A stretch of DNA of 55,385 bases from assembly GCF_007827595.1 (NCBI RefSeq), contig NZ_VISR01000040.1, positions 1 through 55,385 on the forward strand, written 5' to 3'. A program made the translations under genes and the position numbers. Of the stretch, positions 8,353-16,854 are shown piece after piece. This DNA comes from Streptomyces sp. BK340 (GTDB lineage: Bacteria > Actinomycetota > Actinomycetes > Streptomycetales > Streptomycetaceae). The stretch's first letter is position 1, and each line of letters starts with the position of its first letter. Under the pieces are notes generated by a model. The model was not told the DNA's origin, made no database searches, and saw nothing but the letters and a program-made list of their open reading frames with translations.

Positions 8353-8736
8353 TCAGAACTTGAGCCCGGCTTCGCGGGCGGCGTCCGCCAGGGCGGCAAT
8401 GCGCCCGGCGTACTGGTTGCCACCACGGTCGAACACGACAGCCTCGACACCGGCGGCCTTGGCACGCTCGGCGACCAGGGCGCCGACCTGCTTGGCCTGC
8501 GAGGACTTGTCGCCCTCGCCACCGCGGACGGACGCGTCCAGGGTGGACGCGGACGCCAGGGTGTGGCCCTTGAGGTCGTCGATCACCTGCGCCACGATGT
8601 GGCGGTTGGAGCGGGTCACGACCAGACGGGGACGCTCCGCCGTACCGGAGATCCGCTTGCGGATCCGGATGTGACGGCGCTTGATCGCGGCGCGCTTGTA
8701 GGCGTCGCCCTTGAGGATCTTCTGCCCGTATGCCAT
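8353..8736 (-). CDS. rplR: 50S ribosomal protein L18
   Basis: L18 binds 5S rRNA and docks it in the central protuberance. The 127-residue product starts MAYGQKILKGDAYKRAAIKR and has the core RPRLVVTRSNRHIVAQVIDD and FDRGGNQYAGRIAALADAAR. It is 3 bp downstream of rplF and 39 bp upstream of rpsE. Confidence 0.97.
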   Translation of the reverse strand: MAYGQKILKGDAYKRAAIKRRHIRIRKRISGTAERPRLVVTRSNRHIVAQVIDDLKGHTLASASTLDASVRGGEGDKSSQAKQVGALVAERAKAAGVEAVVFDRGGNQYAGRIAALADAAREAGLKF

Positions 8737-8739
8737 GGC

Positions 8740-9279
8740 TTACTTACCCGCCTTTCCGACCTTGCGGCGGATGACTTCGCCCTCGTACTTGACGCCCTTG
8801 GCCTTGTACGGGTCAGGCTTGCGCAGCTTGCGGATGTTGGCCGCAACCTCGCCGACCTTCTGCTTGTCGATGCCCTCGACCTGGAAGCGGGTCGGGGTCT
8901 CCACCTTGAAGGTGATGCCCTCGGGCGCCTCGACGGTGATCGGGTGGCTGTAGCCGAGCGCGAACTCGAGGTTCGAGCCCTTGGCCGTGACGCGGTAACC
9001 GACACCGCTGATCTCGAGCTTCTTCACGTAACCCTGGGTCACGCCGGTGATCATGTTCGCCACCAGCGTGCGGGACAGGCCGTGCAGGGCCTTGTTCTGA
9101 CGCTCGTCGTTCGGACGGGTGACGTTCAGCACGCCGTCCTCACCCTTGACGATGTCGATCGGCGCAACGACGGTGTGGGTCAGCGTGCCCTTGGGGCCCT
9201 TGACCGAGACCGTACGGCCGTCGATGGTGACGTCCACGCCGGCGGGAACCGTGATGGGGAGCTTGCCAATACGCGACAT
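8740..9279 (-). CDS. rplF: 50S ribosomal protein L6
   Basis: L6 lies near the factor-binding site. At 179 aa it has two similar domains, starting MSRIGKLPITVPAGVDVTID, with the C-terminal signature PDPYKAKGVKYEGEVIRRK. Gene order rpsH-rplF-rplR is standard. Confidence 0.97.
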   Translation of the reverse strand: MSRIGKLPITVPAGVDVTIDGRTVSVKGPKGTLTHTVVAPIDIVKGEDGVLNVTRPNDERQNKALHGLSRTLVANMITGVTQGYVKKLEISGVGYRVTAKGSNLEFALGYSHPITVEAPEGITFKVETPTRFQVEGIDKQKVGEVAANIRKLRKPDPYKAKGVKYEGEVIRRKVGKAGK

Positions 9280-9303
9280 AGCTGTTTCCTCCGTTCCCTT
9301 CCG

Positions 9304-9702
9304 CTACCAGACGTAGGCGAGGACTTCCCCACCCACGCCCTTCTTGCCGGCCTGCTTGTCGGTGAGGAGCCCGTGCGACGTGGAGATGATCGCCACGCCG
9401 AGGCCACCCAGCACCTTGGGCAGGTTGGTGGACTTCGCGTACACCCGGAGACCGGGCTTGGAGATCCGCTTGATGCCCGCGATGGAGCGCTCACGGTTCG
9501 GGCCGAACTTCAGCTCGAGGGTGAGGTTCTTGCCCACCTCGGCGTCCTCGACGCGCCAGCCCGTGATGAAGCCCTCCTGCTGGAGGATCTCCGCGATGTG
9601 AGACTTGATCTTGGACGCCGGCATCGTCACGGAGTCGTGGTATGCCGAGTTCGCGTTCCGCAGACGCGTAAGCATGTCTGCGATCGGATCAGTCATGGTC
9701 AT
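9304..9702 (-). CDS. rpsH: 30S ribosomal protein S8
   Basis: S8 binds helix 21 of 16S rRNA, and in enterobacteria it also represses spc-operon translation. The 132-residue product begins MTMTDPIADMLTRLRNAN and ends STSHGLLTDKQ...GGEVLAYVW, both family signatures. A 212-bp gap separates it from rpsZ upstream; no gene was seen in that gap. Confidence 0.97.
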   Translation of the reverse strand: MTMTDPIADMLTRLRNANSAYHDSVTMPASKIKSHIAEILQQEGFITGWRVEDAEVGKNLTLELKFGPNRERSIAGIKRISKPGLRVYAKSTNLPKVLGGLGVAIISTSHGLLTDKQAGKKGVGGEVLAYVW

Positions 9703-9914
9703 GAATTGGCCTTCGGCCTCTCTCGCCGGGGTTTCCAGGTGCCCATCCCTCTCCTCGATCCGAGACGAGGCGGGTGCGATGCGGTGGACCTACGGCGTAG
9801 TAAGTCGTACGGGCGCGGCAGACGCCCAACCCCACAAGCCTACGGCATGCGGAGAAGGGCCCCTGCCGACCCAGATGCTTACCGAGAGCTTCAGGAATCC
9901 CTAAAAAGCGGGGA

Positions 9915-10100
9915 TTACCAGGAGCTCTTGGTCACGCCCGGCAGCTCGCCACGGTGAGCCATCTCACGAAGGCACACGCGGCACAGGCCGAACTTGCGGT
10001 ACACGGAGTGCGGGCGGCCGCAGCGCTGGCAGCGGGTGTAGCCACGCACACCGAACTTGGGCTTACGAGCAGCCTTGGCAATCAGAGCCTTCTTCGCCAT
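9915..10100 (-). CDS. rpsZ: 30S ribosomal protein S14, zinc-binding type Z
   Basis: A 61-residue short S14 with the intact zinc knuckle CQRCGRP...LCRVC (two CxxC pairs). Streptomyces usually keep a second, zinc-free S14 elsewhere under Zur control; this spc-operon copy is the Zn-dependent one. It lies 5 bp downstream of rplE. Confidence 0.97.
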   Translation of the reverse strand: MAKKALIAKAARKPKFGVRGYTRCQRCGRPHSVYRKFGLCRVCLREMAHRGELPGVTKSSW

Positions 10101-10105
10101 CTCGC

Positions 10106-10663
10106 TTACGCCTCCTTGAACGGGAAGCCGAGGTGACGGAGAAGGGCACGGCCCTCAGCGTCGTTGGTCGCCGTGGTGACCACGGTGATGTCCATACCCC
10201 GGACGCGGTCGATCTTGTCCTGGTCGATCTCGTGGAACATGACCTGCTCCGTGAGACCGAAGGTGTAGTTGCCACGGCCGTCGAACTGCTTCGGGGACAG
10301 GCCGCGGAAGTCGCGGATGCGCGGGAGCGCGAGCGACAGGGTGCGGTCCAGGAACTCCCACATGCGGTCGCCACGGAGCGTGACGTGGGCACCGATCGGC
10401 TGACCCTCACGCAGCTTGAACTGCGCGATGGACTTGCGGGCCTTGGTGACCTGCGGCTTCTGACCGGTGATCGTGGTGAGGTCGCGGATGGCGCCGTCGA
10501 TCAGCTTGGAGTCGCGGGCGGCGTCGCCCACACCCATGTTGACCACGATCTTGACGAGGCCGGGGATCTGCATGACGTTCTCGTACTTGAACTCGTCACG
10601 CAGCTTGCCCGCGATCTCCTCGCGGTACTTCGCCTTCAGACGCGGAGTGGTGGTGGTAGCCAT
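10106..10663 (-). CDS. rplE: 50S ribosomal protein L5
   Basis: L5 is the third 5S-rRNA-binding protein and contacts P-site tRNA. The 185-residue product has the signatures LKAKYREEIAGKLRDEFKY, KIVVNMGVGDA and YTFGLTEQVMFHEIDQDKI. Its ATG overlaps the rplX stop by one base (TGATG), implying translational coupling. Confidence 0.97.
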   Translation of the reverse strand: MATTTTPRLKAKYREEIAGKLRDEFKYENVMQIPGLVKIVVNMGVGDAARDSKLIDGAIRDLTTITGQKPQVTKARKSIAQFKLREGQPIGAHVTLRGDRMWEFLDRTLSLALPRIRDFRGLSPKQFDGRGNYTFGLTEQVMFHEIDQDKIDRVRGMDITVVTTATNDAEGRALLRHLGFPFKEA

Positions 10664-10986
10664 CAGATGTCCTCACCCGTCCGCTTGGCAACGCGGATCT
10701 TGTTGCCTTCGTCGTCGAAGCGGTAACCGACACGCGTGACGACCTTGTTGCCGTCCTTCTCAACGACCAGCTGGACGTTGGAGACGTGGATCGGCGCCTC
10801 GGTCGTGACGATGCCGCCGGCCTGCGAACCGCTGGCGGTCGGGCCGGCCTTGGTGTGCTTCTTGACCCGGTTGACACCCTCGACCAGGACACGGTCCTCG
10901 CGGGGGAAGGCCGCGATGACCTTGCCCTGCTTGCCCTTGTCCTTACCGGTGATGACCTGGACCAGGTCGCCCTTCTTGATCTTCAT
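10663..10986 (-). CDS. rplX: 50S ribosomal protein L24
   Basis: L24 initiates 50S assembly and lies by the exit tunnel. At 107 aa it carries the KOW motif at its N-terminus (KKGDLVQVITGKDKGKQGKV) and the RVLVEGVNRVKKHTKA segment. It is 2 bp downstream of rplN. Confidence 0.97.
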   Translation of the reverse strand: MKIKKGDLVQVITGKDKGKQGKVIAAFPREDRVLVEGVNRVKKHTKAGPTASGSQAGGIVTTEAPIHVSNVQLVVEKDGNKVVTRVGYRFDDEGNKIRVAKRTGEDI

Positions 10987-10988
10987 GC

Positions 10989-11357
10989 TTACAGCACCTC
11001 CGGCGCGAGCGAGATGATCTTCATGAACTTCTTCTCGCGCAGCTCACGGCCGACCGGGCCGAAGATGCGGGTGCCGCGAGGGTCGCCGTCGTTCTTCAGA
11101 ATGACGGCGGCGTTCTCGTCGAAGCGGATGTACGAGCCGTCCGGACGGCGGCGCTCCTTGACGGTGCGAACGATGACCGCCTTGACGACGTCACCCTTCT
11201 TCACGTTGCCACCGGGGATCGCGTCCTTGACGGTGGCGACGATGACGTCACCGATGCCCGCGTAGCGGCGACCGGAGCCACCGAGCACACGGATGCAAAG
11301 GATTTCCTTCGCACCAGTGTTGTCGGCGACGCGCAGTCGCGACTCCTGCTGGATCAC
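10989..11357 (-). CDS. rplN: 50S ribosomal protein L14
   Basis: L14 bridges the two subunits and binds RsfS-type silencing factors. At 122 aa it starts MIQQESRLRVADNTGAKEIL, with LGGSGRRYAGIGDVIVATVK as signature. It is the first gene of the spc operon in the classical division; the 131-bp region upstream holds three hairpins, described separately. Confidence 0.98.
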   Translation of the reverse strand: MIQQESRLRVADNTGAKEILCIRVLGGSGRRYAGIGDVIVATVKDAIPGGNVKKGDVVKAVIVRTVKERRRPDGSYIRFDENAAVILKNDGDPRGTRIFGPVGRELREKKFMKIISLAPEVL

Positions 11358-11385
11358 GTCTATCTCCTGTTTGTCTGCCGGTTCC

Positions 11386-11486
11386 CGGCAGGGGCCCTGT
11401 TACGGAACCCCTGCCGAGCCTGGCGGAACTGTCCTGCGAGGGATGTCCCGCAGGAACTTACTTTTTGGAATTCCCTTGCGGGAATT
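11386..11486 (-). promoter_or_regulatory. Three tandem hairpins at the S10/spc operon junction
   Basis: In the 131-bp gap between rpsQ and rplN lie three successive stem-loops: cggcagggg (11386-11394) with cccctgccg (11408-11416); tcctgcg (11432-11438) with cgcagga (11449-11455); and aattccc (11469-11475) with gggaatt (11480-11486). None is followed by a T-run on the minus strand. They mark the classical boundary of two operons and could be attenuation, RNA-processing or protein-binding elements; the role is inferred. Confidence 0.6.
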
Positions 11487-11488
11487 AC

Positions 11489-11773
11489 CTACTTGGCCTT
11501 CTCGAGGATCTCGACGACGCGCCAGCGCTTCGTCGCGGACAGCGGCCGGGTCTCCATGAGGAGGACGCGGTCGCCGACGCCCGCAGCGTTCTGCTCGTCG
11601 TGCGCCTTGAGCTTGTTCGTACGGCGGATGACCTTGCCGTACAGCGCGTGCTTCACGCGGTCCTCGACAGCGACGACGACGGTCTTGTCCATCTTGTCGC
11701 TGACGACGAGACCCTCACGGGTCTTGCGGAAACCGCGCGCCTCTGCGTTCTCAGTCACGTTCTTCTCGCTCAT
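11489..11773 (-). CDS. rpsQ: 30S ribosomal protein S17
   Basis: An early-assembling 30S protein with an OB-fold. At 94 aa it carries the signature VSDKMDKTVVVAVEDRVKHA, with the N-terminal ten or so residues (MSEKNVTENAE) as the usual actinobacterial extension. The start overlaps the rpmC stop by one base. It is the last gene of the S10 group. Confidence 0.97.
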   Translation of the reverse strand: MSEKNVTENAEARGFRKTREGLVVSDKMDKTVVVAVEDRVKHALYGKVIRRTNKLKAHDEQNAAGVGDRVLLMETRPLSATKRWRVVEILEKAK

Positions 11774-11997
11774 CAGGCGTTCTCCACCGTTTCGATGCCC
11801 AGCTCACGCTCGCGCATCAGGGTGTAGATCCGCGCGATGTCCTTGCGGACCGCCTTCAGACGGCCATGGTTCTCGAGCTGCCCCGTCGCCGCCTGGAAGC
11901 GGAGGTTGAACAGCTCTTCCTTGGCCTCGCGGAGCTTGCCCAGAAGCTCCTCGTTGCCCAGCTCGCGCAGCTCGGACGCCTTGGTACCGGCCGACAT
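11773..11997 (-). CDS. rpmC: 50S ribosomal protein L29
   Basis: L29 lies at the exit tunnel and contacts trigger factor/SRP. The 74-residue helical-hairpin protein (MSAGTKASELRELGNEELLG..., with LFNLRFQAATGQLEN) is typical. I use the ATG at 11997 because it overlaps the rplP stop as TGATG; a GTG three bases upstream is an equivalent possibility. Confidence 0.96.
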   Translation of the reverse strand: MSAGTKASELRELGNEELLGKLREAKEELFNLRFQAATGQLENHGRLKAVRKDIARIYTLMRERELGIETVENA

Positions 11998-12416
11998 CAC
12001 GCTTCACCTGCCTCGCGCTTGACGATCCGGCACTTCATCGGCAGCTTGTGGGCTGCACGAGTCAGGGCCTCACGGGCGATCTTCTCGTTCGGGTAGGACA
12101 GCTCGAACATCACCCGACCCGGGTGAACGTTCGCGATCCACCACTCCGGCGAACCCTTACCGGAACCCATGCGGGTCTCGGCAGGCTTCTTGGTCAGCGG
12201 ACGGTCCGGGTAGATGTTGATCCAGACCTTGCCGCCACGCTTGATGTGGCGGGTCATCGCGATACGAGCCGCCTCGATCTGGCGGTTGGTCACGTACGCC
12301 GGCGTGAGGGCCTGGATGCCGTACTCGCCGAACGCAACCGTCGTACCACCCTTGGCCATACCGCGGCGCTTGGGGTGGTGCTGCTTGCGGTGCTTGACCC
12401 TACGGGGGATCAGCAT
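11997..12416 (-). CDS. rplP: 50S ribosomal protein L16
   Basis: L16 helps organise the A site of the peptidyl-transferase region. The 139-residue product begins MLIPRRVKHRKQHHPKRRG and has the conserved GSGKGSPEWWIANVHPGRVM region with the arginine normally hydroxylated in some bacteria. It is 5 bp downstream of rpsC. Confidence 0.97.
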   Translation of the reverse strand: MLIPRRVKHRKQHHPKRRGMAKGGTTVAFGEYGIQALTPAYVTNRQIEAARIAMTRHIKRGGKVWINIYPDRPLTKKPAETRMGSGKGSPEWWIANVHPGRVMFELSYPNEKIAREALTRAAHKLPMKCRIVKREAGEA

Positions 12417-12421
12417 GTCGG

Positions 12422-13240
12422 TCAGGCCTCCGTTCCGGTGCTCTCAGCCGGAGCGGCGGGGGCCTCGGCCTTGGGGGCCTCGGCGCCGGCAGCCTGCTGC
12501 GGCTTACGACCACGCCGCTCGCCACCACGGCCACCACGGGCCGGGCGGTCGGCGCCACCGCGAGCCGGGCGGTTACCCGCACGGGCGGCAGCGTTCTCGG
12601 CGCGGACCTCGGCGATGTTCTTGACATCGCCCTTGTAGATCCAGACCTTCACACCGATGCGGCCGAAGGTCGTCTTGGCCTCGAAGAAGCCGTAGTCCAC
12701 GTTCGCACGGAGCGTGTGCAGGGGCACACGGCCCTCGCGGTAGAACTCCGAGCGGGACATCTCGGCGCCGCCGAGACGGCCACCGCACTGGATCTTGATG
12801 CCCTTGGCGCCCGCCTTCATCGCCGACTGCATGCTCTTGCGCATGGCACGGCGGAAGGAGACACGGGAGGAGAGCTGCTCGGCAACGGCCTGGGCCACGA
12901 GCTGAGCGTCGGTCTCGGGGTTCTTGACCTCGAGGATGTTCAGCTGGACCTGCTTGCCCGTGAGCTTCTCGAGGTCGCCGCGGATGCGGTCGGCCTCGGC
13001 GCCACGGCGGCCGATGACGATGCCCGGACGAGCGGTGTGGATGTCCACCCGCACGCGGTCACGGGTGCGCTCGATCTCAACCTTCGAGATACCGGCGCGC
13101 TCCATGCCGGACGTCATCATCCGACGGATGGCGACGTCTTCCTTGACGTAGTCCTTGTACAGCTTGTCGGCGTACCACCGGGACTTGAAGTCCGTGGTGA
13201 CACCGAGCCGGAACCCATGCGGGTTAACCTTCTGGCCCAT
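12422..13240 (-). CDS. rpsC: 30S ribosomal protein S3
   Basis: S3 forms part of the mRNA entry pore with helicase activity. The core (MGQKVNPHGFRLGVTTDFKS, KH motif GRRGAEADRIRGDLEKLTGK) is followed by a C-terminal extension of about 55 residues rich in Arg, Gly, Ala and Pro, typical of actinomycetes and probably disordered. At 272 aa it is in the Streptomyces range. The start overlaps the rplV stop (TAATG). Confidence 0.97.
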   Translation of the reverse strand: MGQKVNPHGFRLGVTTDFKSRWYADKLYKDYVKEDVAIRRMMTSGMERAGISKVEIERTRDRVRVDIHTARPGIVIGRRGAEADRIRGDLEKLTGKQVQLNILEVKNPETDAQLVAQAVAEQLSSRVSFRRAMRKSMQSAMKAGAKGIKIQCGGRLGGAEMSRSEFYREGRVPLHTLRANVDYGFFEAKTTFGRIGVKVWIYKGDVKNIAEVRAENAAARAGNRPARGGADRPARGGRGGERRGRKPQQAAGAEAPKAEAPAAPAESTGTEA

Positions 13241-13587
13241 TACCGGGTTCCTTCCTTGCTGCTGACGACCACGGTGATGTGGCTGGTCCGCTTGCGGATC
13301 CGGTAGGCACGGCCCTGGGCACGCGGACGGAACCGCTTCAGGGTCGGACCCTCGTCGACGTACGCCTCGGAGATGTAGAGGCTGTCGGCGTCGGTGTGGT
13401 CGTAGTTGTGCGCGGCGTTGGCGATGGCGCTGTCGAGCACCTTGCCGACCGGCACGGAGGCTGCCTGCGGAGCGAATCGCAGAACAGCCTGAGCCTCCGT
13501 GGCGTCCATGCCACGGATAAGGTCCACCACGCGGCGGGCCTTCATGGGCGTAACGCGGATGTACCGCGCCTGGGCCCTGGCTTCCAT
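13240..13587 (-). CDS. rplV: 50S ribosomal protein L22
   Basis: L22 lines the nascent-peptide tunnel; its beta-hairpin tip is where macrolide resistance mutations occur. The 115-residue product starts MEARAQARYIRVTPMKARRV and ends with the RAQGRAYRIRKRTSHITVVV hairpin region, with no visible insertion. It sits between rpsS and rpsC. Confidence 0.97.
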   Translation of the reverse strand: MEARAQARYIRVTPMKARRVVDLIRGMDATEAQAVLRFAPQAASVPVGKVLDSAIANAAHNYDHTDADSLYISEAYVDEGPTLKRFRPRAQGRAYRIRKRTSHITVVVSSKEGTR

Positions 13588-13631
13588 GGTTGTCCCTCTC
13601 AGTTACTTACGTGTCTGAATGCGATCCGCTA

Positions 13632-13913
13632 CTAGCGGCGCTTCGACTTCCGGTCGTCCTTGACGTGGCCCCGGAAGGTGCGGGTCGGCGAGAACTCGCC
13701 GAGCTTGTGGCCGACCATCGACTCGGTGACGAACACCGGGATGTGGGTCTTGCCGTTGTGCACCGCGAGCGTGTGGCCCAGCATGGCCGGGACGATCATG
13801 GAGCGACGGGACCAGGTCTTGATGACGTTCTTGGTGCCGGCTTCGTTCTGGGCGTCCACCTTCTTGATCAGGTGGTCGTCGACGAAGGGCCCCTTCTTCA
13901 GGCTACGAGGCAT
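13632..13913 (-). CDS. rpsS: 30S ribosomal protein S19
   Basis: S19 is in the 30S head and pairs with S13. The 93-residue protein starts MPRSLKKGPFVDDHLIKKVD and ends with the GEFSPTRTFRGHVKDDRK signature. It lies 12 bp downstream of rplB. Confidence 0.97.
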   Translation of the reverse strand: MPRSLKKGPFVDDHLIKKVDAQNEAGTKNVIKTWSRRSMIVPAMLGHTLAVHNGKTHIPVFVTESMVGHKLGEFSPTRTFRGHVKDDRKSKRR

Positions 13914-13925
13914 CTCAACCCGTCC

Positions 13926-14762
13926 TTAGCGCTTCTTGTTCGTCTTGCGGCGGCGGACGATGTACTTGTTCGACGCCTTCTTGGGCGAACGAGTACGGCC
14001 TTCCTTCTTGCCCCACGGGGACACAGGGTGGCGACCACCGGAGGTCCGGCCCTCACCACCACCGTGCGGGTGGTCAACCGGGTTCATGACGACACCACGG
14101 ACGGTCGGGCGAACGCCCAGCCACCGCTTACGGCCGGCCTTACCCCAGTTGATGTTGCTCTGCTCGGCGTTGCCGACCTCACCGATGGTGGCGCGGCAGC
14201 GGATGTCGACCAGGCGGATCTCACCGGACGGCATGCGCAGGTGGGCCATCTGGCCCTCCTTCGCGAGCAGCTGCACGGAGGCACCGGCGGAGCGGGCGAA
14301 CTTGGCACCGCCACCGGGACGGAGCTCGATCGCGTGGATCGTGGTACCGACCGGGATGTTGCGGATGGCCAGGTTGTTGCCCGGCTTGATGTCGGCCCCG
14401 GGACCGTTCTCGACGCGGTCACCCTGCTGCAGGTTGCGCGGGGCGAGGATGTAGCGCTTCTCGCCGTCGGCGTAGTGCAGCAGCGCGATGCGCGCGGTGC
14501 GGTTGGGGTCGTACTCGATGTGCGCGACCTTCGCCGGCACGCCGTCCTTGTCGTGACGACGGAAGTCGATCACGCGGTAGGCGCGCTTGTGTCCGCCACC
14601 CTGGTGGCGAACGGTCACACGACCGGCGTTGTTACGGCCGCCCTTGCTGTGCAGGGGGCGGACCAGCGACTTCTCCGGCGTGGACCGCGTGACCTCGACG
14701 AAGTCGGCGACGCTGGCGCCACGACGGCCCGGCGTAGTCGGCTTGTACTTGCGGATTCCCAT
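13926..14762 (-). CDS. rplB: 50S ribosomal protein L2
   Basis: L2 is needed for subunit association and peptidyl-transferase activity. The 278-residue product has the SH3-like core and the signature NPVDHPHGGGEGRTSGGRHP, including the critical His. Length and order (rplW-rplB-rpsS) are standard. Confidence 0.98.
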   Translation of the reverse strand: MGIRKYKPTTPGRRGASVADFVEVTRSTPEKSLVRPLHSKGGRNNAGRVTVRHQGGGHKRAYRVIDFRRHDKDGVPAKVAHIEYDPNRTARIALLHYADGEKRYILAPRNLQQGDRVENGPGADIKPGNNLAIRNIPVGTTIHAIELRPGGGAKFARSAGASVQLLAKEGQMAHLRMPSGEIRLVDIRCRATIGEVGNAEQSNINWGKAGRKRWLGVRPTVRGVVMNPVDHPHGGGEGRTSGGRHPVSPWGKKEGRTRSPKKASNKYIVRRRKTNKKR

Positions 14763-14802
14763 TTCTCAGTCCTCGTCCGATATCGGACGATCCGGACCGC
14801 CC

Positions 14803-15222
14803 TTAGGCGGTCGGACCGCCGAAGATGTCGATACGGTCGCCCTCGGCGAGGGTCACGATCGCGCGCTTGCTGCCGGCACGCTGACCGAAGCCGGTCTTCG
14901 TGCGCTTGCGCTTGCCTTGGCGGTTGATCGTGTTGACCCCGGTGACCTTGACCGAGAAGACCGCCTGGACGGCCTGCTTGATCTGGGTCTTGTTGGCGTT
15001 CGGGTCGACGATGAACGTGTACTTGTTCTCGTCGAGGAGCGCGTAGCTCTTCTCGGAGACGACCGGCTTGAGCAGCACGTCACGGGGGTCCGTGTACGAC
15101 TTGCTCAGCGGGGTCTCGACGGTGTTCTTGCCCTCGGTGGCGTGGCGACGCGCCTTGGCGACGCGCGCGGCCTTGGCGGCCTTGGCGGCCTTCGAGGCAA
15201 TGCTCGGGTGACGCGTAGCCAT
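14803..15222 (-). CDS. rplW: 50S ribosomal protein L23
   Basis: L23 is at the tunnel exit and docks trigger factor and SRP. The 139-residue product has an Ala/Lys-rich N-terminal extension of about 35 residues (HPSIASKAAKAAKAARVAKA) before the core DPRDVLLKPVVSEKSYALLD, which is the Streptomyces form. Its ATG overlaps the rplD stop by one base. Confidence 0.96.
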   Translation of the reverse strand: MATRHPSIASKAAKAAKAARVAKARRHATEGKNTVETPLSKSYTDPRDVLLKPVVSEKSYALLDENKYTFIVDPNANKTQIKQAVQAVFSVKVTGVNTINRQGKRKRTKTGFGQRAGSKRAIVTLAEGDRIDIFGGPTA

Positions 15223-15875
15223 CAGGCCTCGCTCCCTTCGGTGTCAGCGGCCTTGGGGCCAGACACGAAGGACTCGAAAGCGGCCTGGGTGAAGACCACG
15301 TCGTCCGAGACGAGAACGTCGTACGTGTTCAGCTGGCCCGGCTCCAGGATGTGGACCTGGGGCAGGTTGCGGGCGGACAGCCACGCGGCCTCGTCGGCGC
15401 GGTCGACGACCAGGAGCAGGTTCTTGCGCTCCGAGATCTTGCCGAACAGCGACTTGGCGGCCTTCGTGGACGGGTTCGCGCCCTCGACCACGCCGGAGAC
15501 GACGTGGATGCGGTTGTGACGCGCCCGGTCGGTGAGGGCACCGCGCAGGGCGGCGGCCTTCATCTTCTTCGGGGTGCGCTGCGAGTAGTCACGCGGCTGC
15601 GGGCCGTGCACGACGCCACCACCGGCGAACTGCGGGGCGCGGGTCGAACCCTGACGGGCGCGACCGGTGCCCTTCTGGCGGTACGGCTTCTTGCCGCCAC
15701 CACGGACCTCGCCACGGGTCTTGGTCTTGTGCGTGCCCTGACGGGCAGCAGCCAGCTGCGCGACGACGACCTGGTGGATCAGCGGAACGCTGACCTTGGC
15801 GTCGAAGATCTCCGCGGGGAGCTCGACGGAACCGGCCTTGTCGCCCGCCGGCGAAAGGATGTCAACAGTGCTCAT
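15222..15875 (-). CDS. rplD: 50S ribosomal protein L4
   Basis: L4 extends a loop into the exit tunnel and, in E. coli, represses the S10 operon. The 217-residue product has the tunnel loop KKPYRQKGTGRARQGSTRAP, with no visible macrolide-resistance change. It lies 8 bp downstream of rplC. Confidence 0.97.
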   Translation of the reverse strand: MSTVDILSPAGDKAGSVELPAEIFDAKVSVPLIHQVVVAQLAAARQGTHKTKTRGEVRGGGKKPYRQKGTGRARQGSTRAPQFAGGGVVHGPQPRDYSQRTPKKMKAAALRGALTDRARHNRIHVVSGVVEGANPSTKAAKSLFGKISERKNLLLVVDRADEAAWLSARNLPQVHILEPGQLNTYDVLVSDDVVFTQAAFESFVSGPKAADTEGSEA

Positions 15876-15883
15876 CGGTTACC

Positions 15884-16528
15884 TCAGGCCCCCTTGGCCG
15901 CGGTGCGGACCAGGACGAGGCCGCCGTTCGGACCGGGAACCGCGCCCTTGATGAGCAGCAGACCCTTCTCCGCGTCAACGGCGTGGACGGTCAGGTTCTG
16001 GGTGGTGACCCGCTCGTTGCCCATGCGACCCGCCATGCGGAGGCCCTTGAACACGCGGCCCGGGGTGGCGCAGCCACCGATGGAACCGGGCGAGCGGTGC
16101 TTGCGCTGGGTGCCGTGTCCGGCGCCGAGGCCCTTGAAGTTGTGACGCTTCATGACACCGGCGAAGCCCTTGCCCTTGCTCTTGCCGGTCACGTCGACCT
16201 TGATGCCGGCCTCGAACACCTCGGCGGTGATCTCCTGGCCGAGGGTGTACTCGCTGGCGTCAGCGGTACGGATCTCGACGAGGTGGCGGCGGGGAGTGAC
16301 GTCGGCCTTGGCGAAGTGGCCCTTGAGGGGCTTGTTCACCTTGCGCGGGTCGATCTCGCCGAAAGCGATCTGGACGGACTCGTAGCCGTCGACATCGTTC
16401 GTACGGACCTGGGTGACGACGTTGGGGCCGGCCTTGACGACGGTGACCGGAACAACGCGGTTGTTCTCGTCCCACACCTGCGTCATGCCGAGCTTCTCGC
16501 CCAGGATGCCCTTGATCTGCTTAGCCAT
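15884..16528 (-). CDS. rplC: 50S ribosomal protein L3
   Basis: L3 nucleates 50S assembly and reaches the peptidyl-transferase centre. The 214-residue product begins MAKQIKGILGEKLGMTQVWD and has GHGTQRKHRSPGSIGGCATP, the loop nearest the catalytic centre. It is 17 bp downstream of rpsJ. Confidence 0.98.
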   Translation of the reverse strand: MAKQIKGILGEKLGMTQVWDENNRVVPVTVVKAGPNVVTQVRTNDVDGYESVQIAFGEIDPRKVNKPLKGHFAKADVTPRRHLVEIRTADASEYTLGQEITAEVFEAGIKVDVTGKSKGKGFAGVMKRHNFKGLGAGHGTQRKHRSPGSIGGCATPGRVFKGLRMAGRMGNERVTTQNLTVHAVDAEKGLLLIKGAVPGPNGGLVLVRTAAKGA

Positions 16529-16545
16529 TCTCAGCTCACCGACCC

Positions 16546-16854
16546 TCAGAGCTTGATCTCGATGTCGACACCGGCCGGGAGGTCGAGTCGCATCAGAGAG
16601 TCAACGGTCTTGGGGGTGGGGTCGAGAATGTCGATCAGGCGCTTGTGCGTGCGCATCTCGAAGTGCTCGCGCGAGTCCTTGTACTTGTGCGGCGACTTGA
16701 TGACGCAGTACACGTTCTTCTCAGTGGGCAGCGGCACCGGGCCCGCGACCGACGCACCAGTGCGGGTCACCGTCTCGACGATCTTCTTCGCCGAGGAGTC
16801 GATGACCTCGTGGTCGTAGGCCTTGAGCCGGATGCGGATCTTCTGTCCCGCCAT
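16546..16854 (-). CDS. rpsJ: 30S ribosomal protein S10
   Basis: S10 is in the 30S head and is also the NusE antitermination factor, partner of NusG and NusB. The 102-residue product (MAGQKIRIRLKAYDHEVIDS, ending LPAGVDIEIKL) is standard. As first gene of the S10 operon it is preceded by a promoter about 380 bp upstream and a long leader. Confidence 0.98.
   Translation of the reverse strand: MAGQKIRIRLKAYDHEVIDSSAKKIVETVTRTGASVAGPVPLPTEKNVYCVIKSPHKYKDSREHFEMRTHKRLIDILDPTPKTVDSLMRLDLPAGVDIEIKL

Noticed and set aside
7831..9957. A 708-codon plus-strand frame across rpsE-rpsH
   Set aside because: It crosses several certain ribosomal protein genes on the other strand; composition is typical of an antisense shadow.
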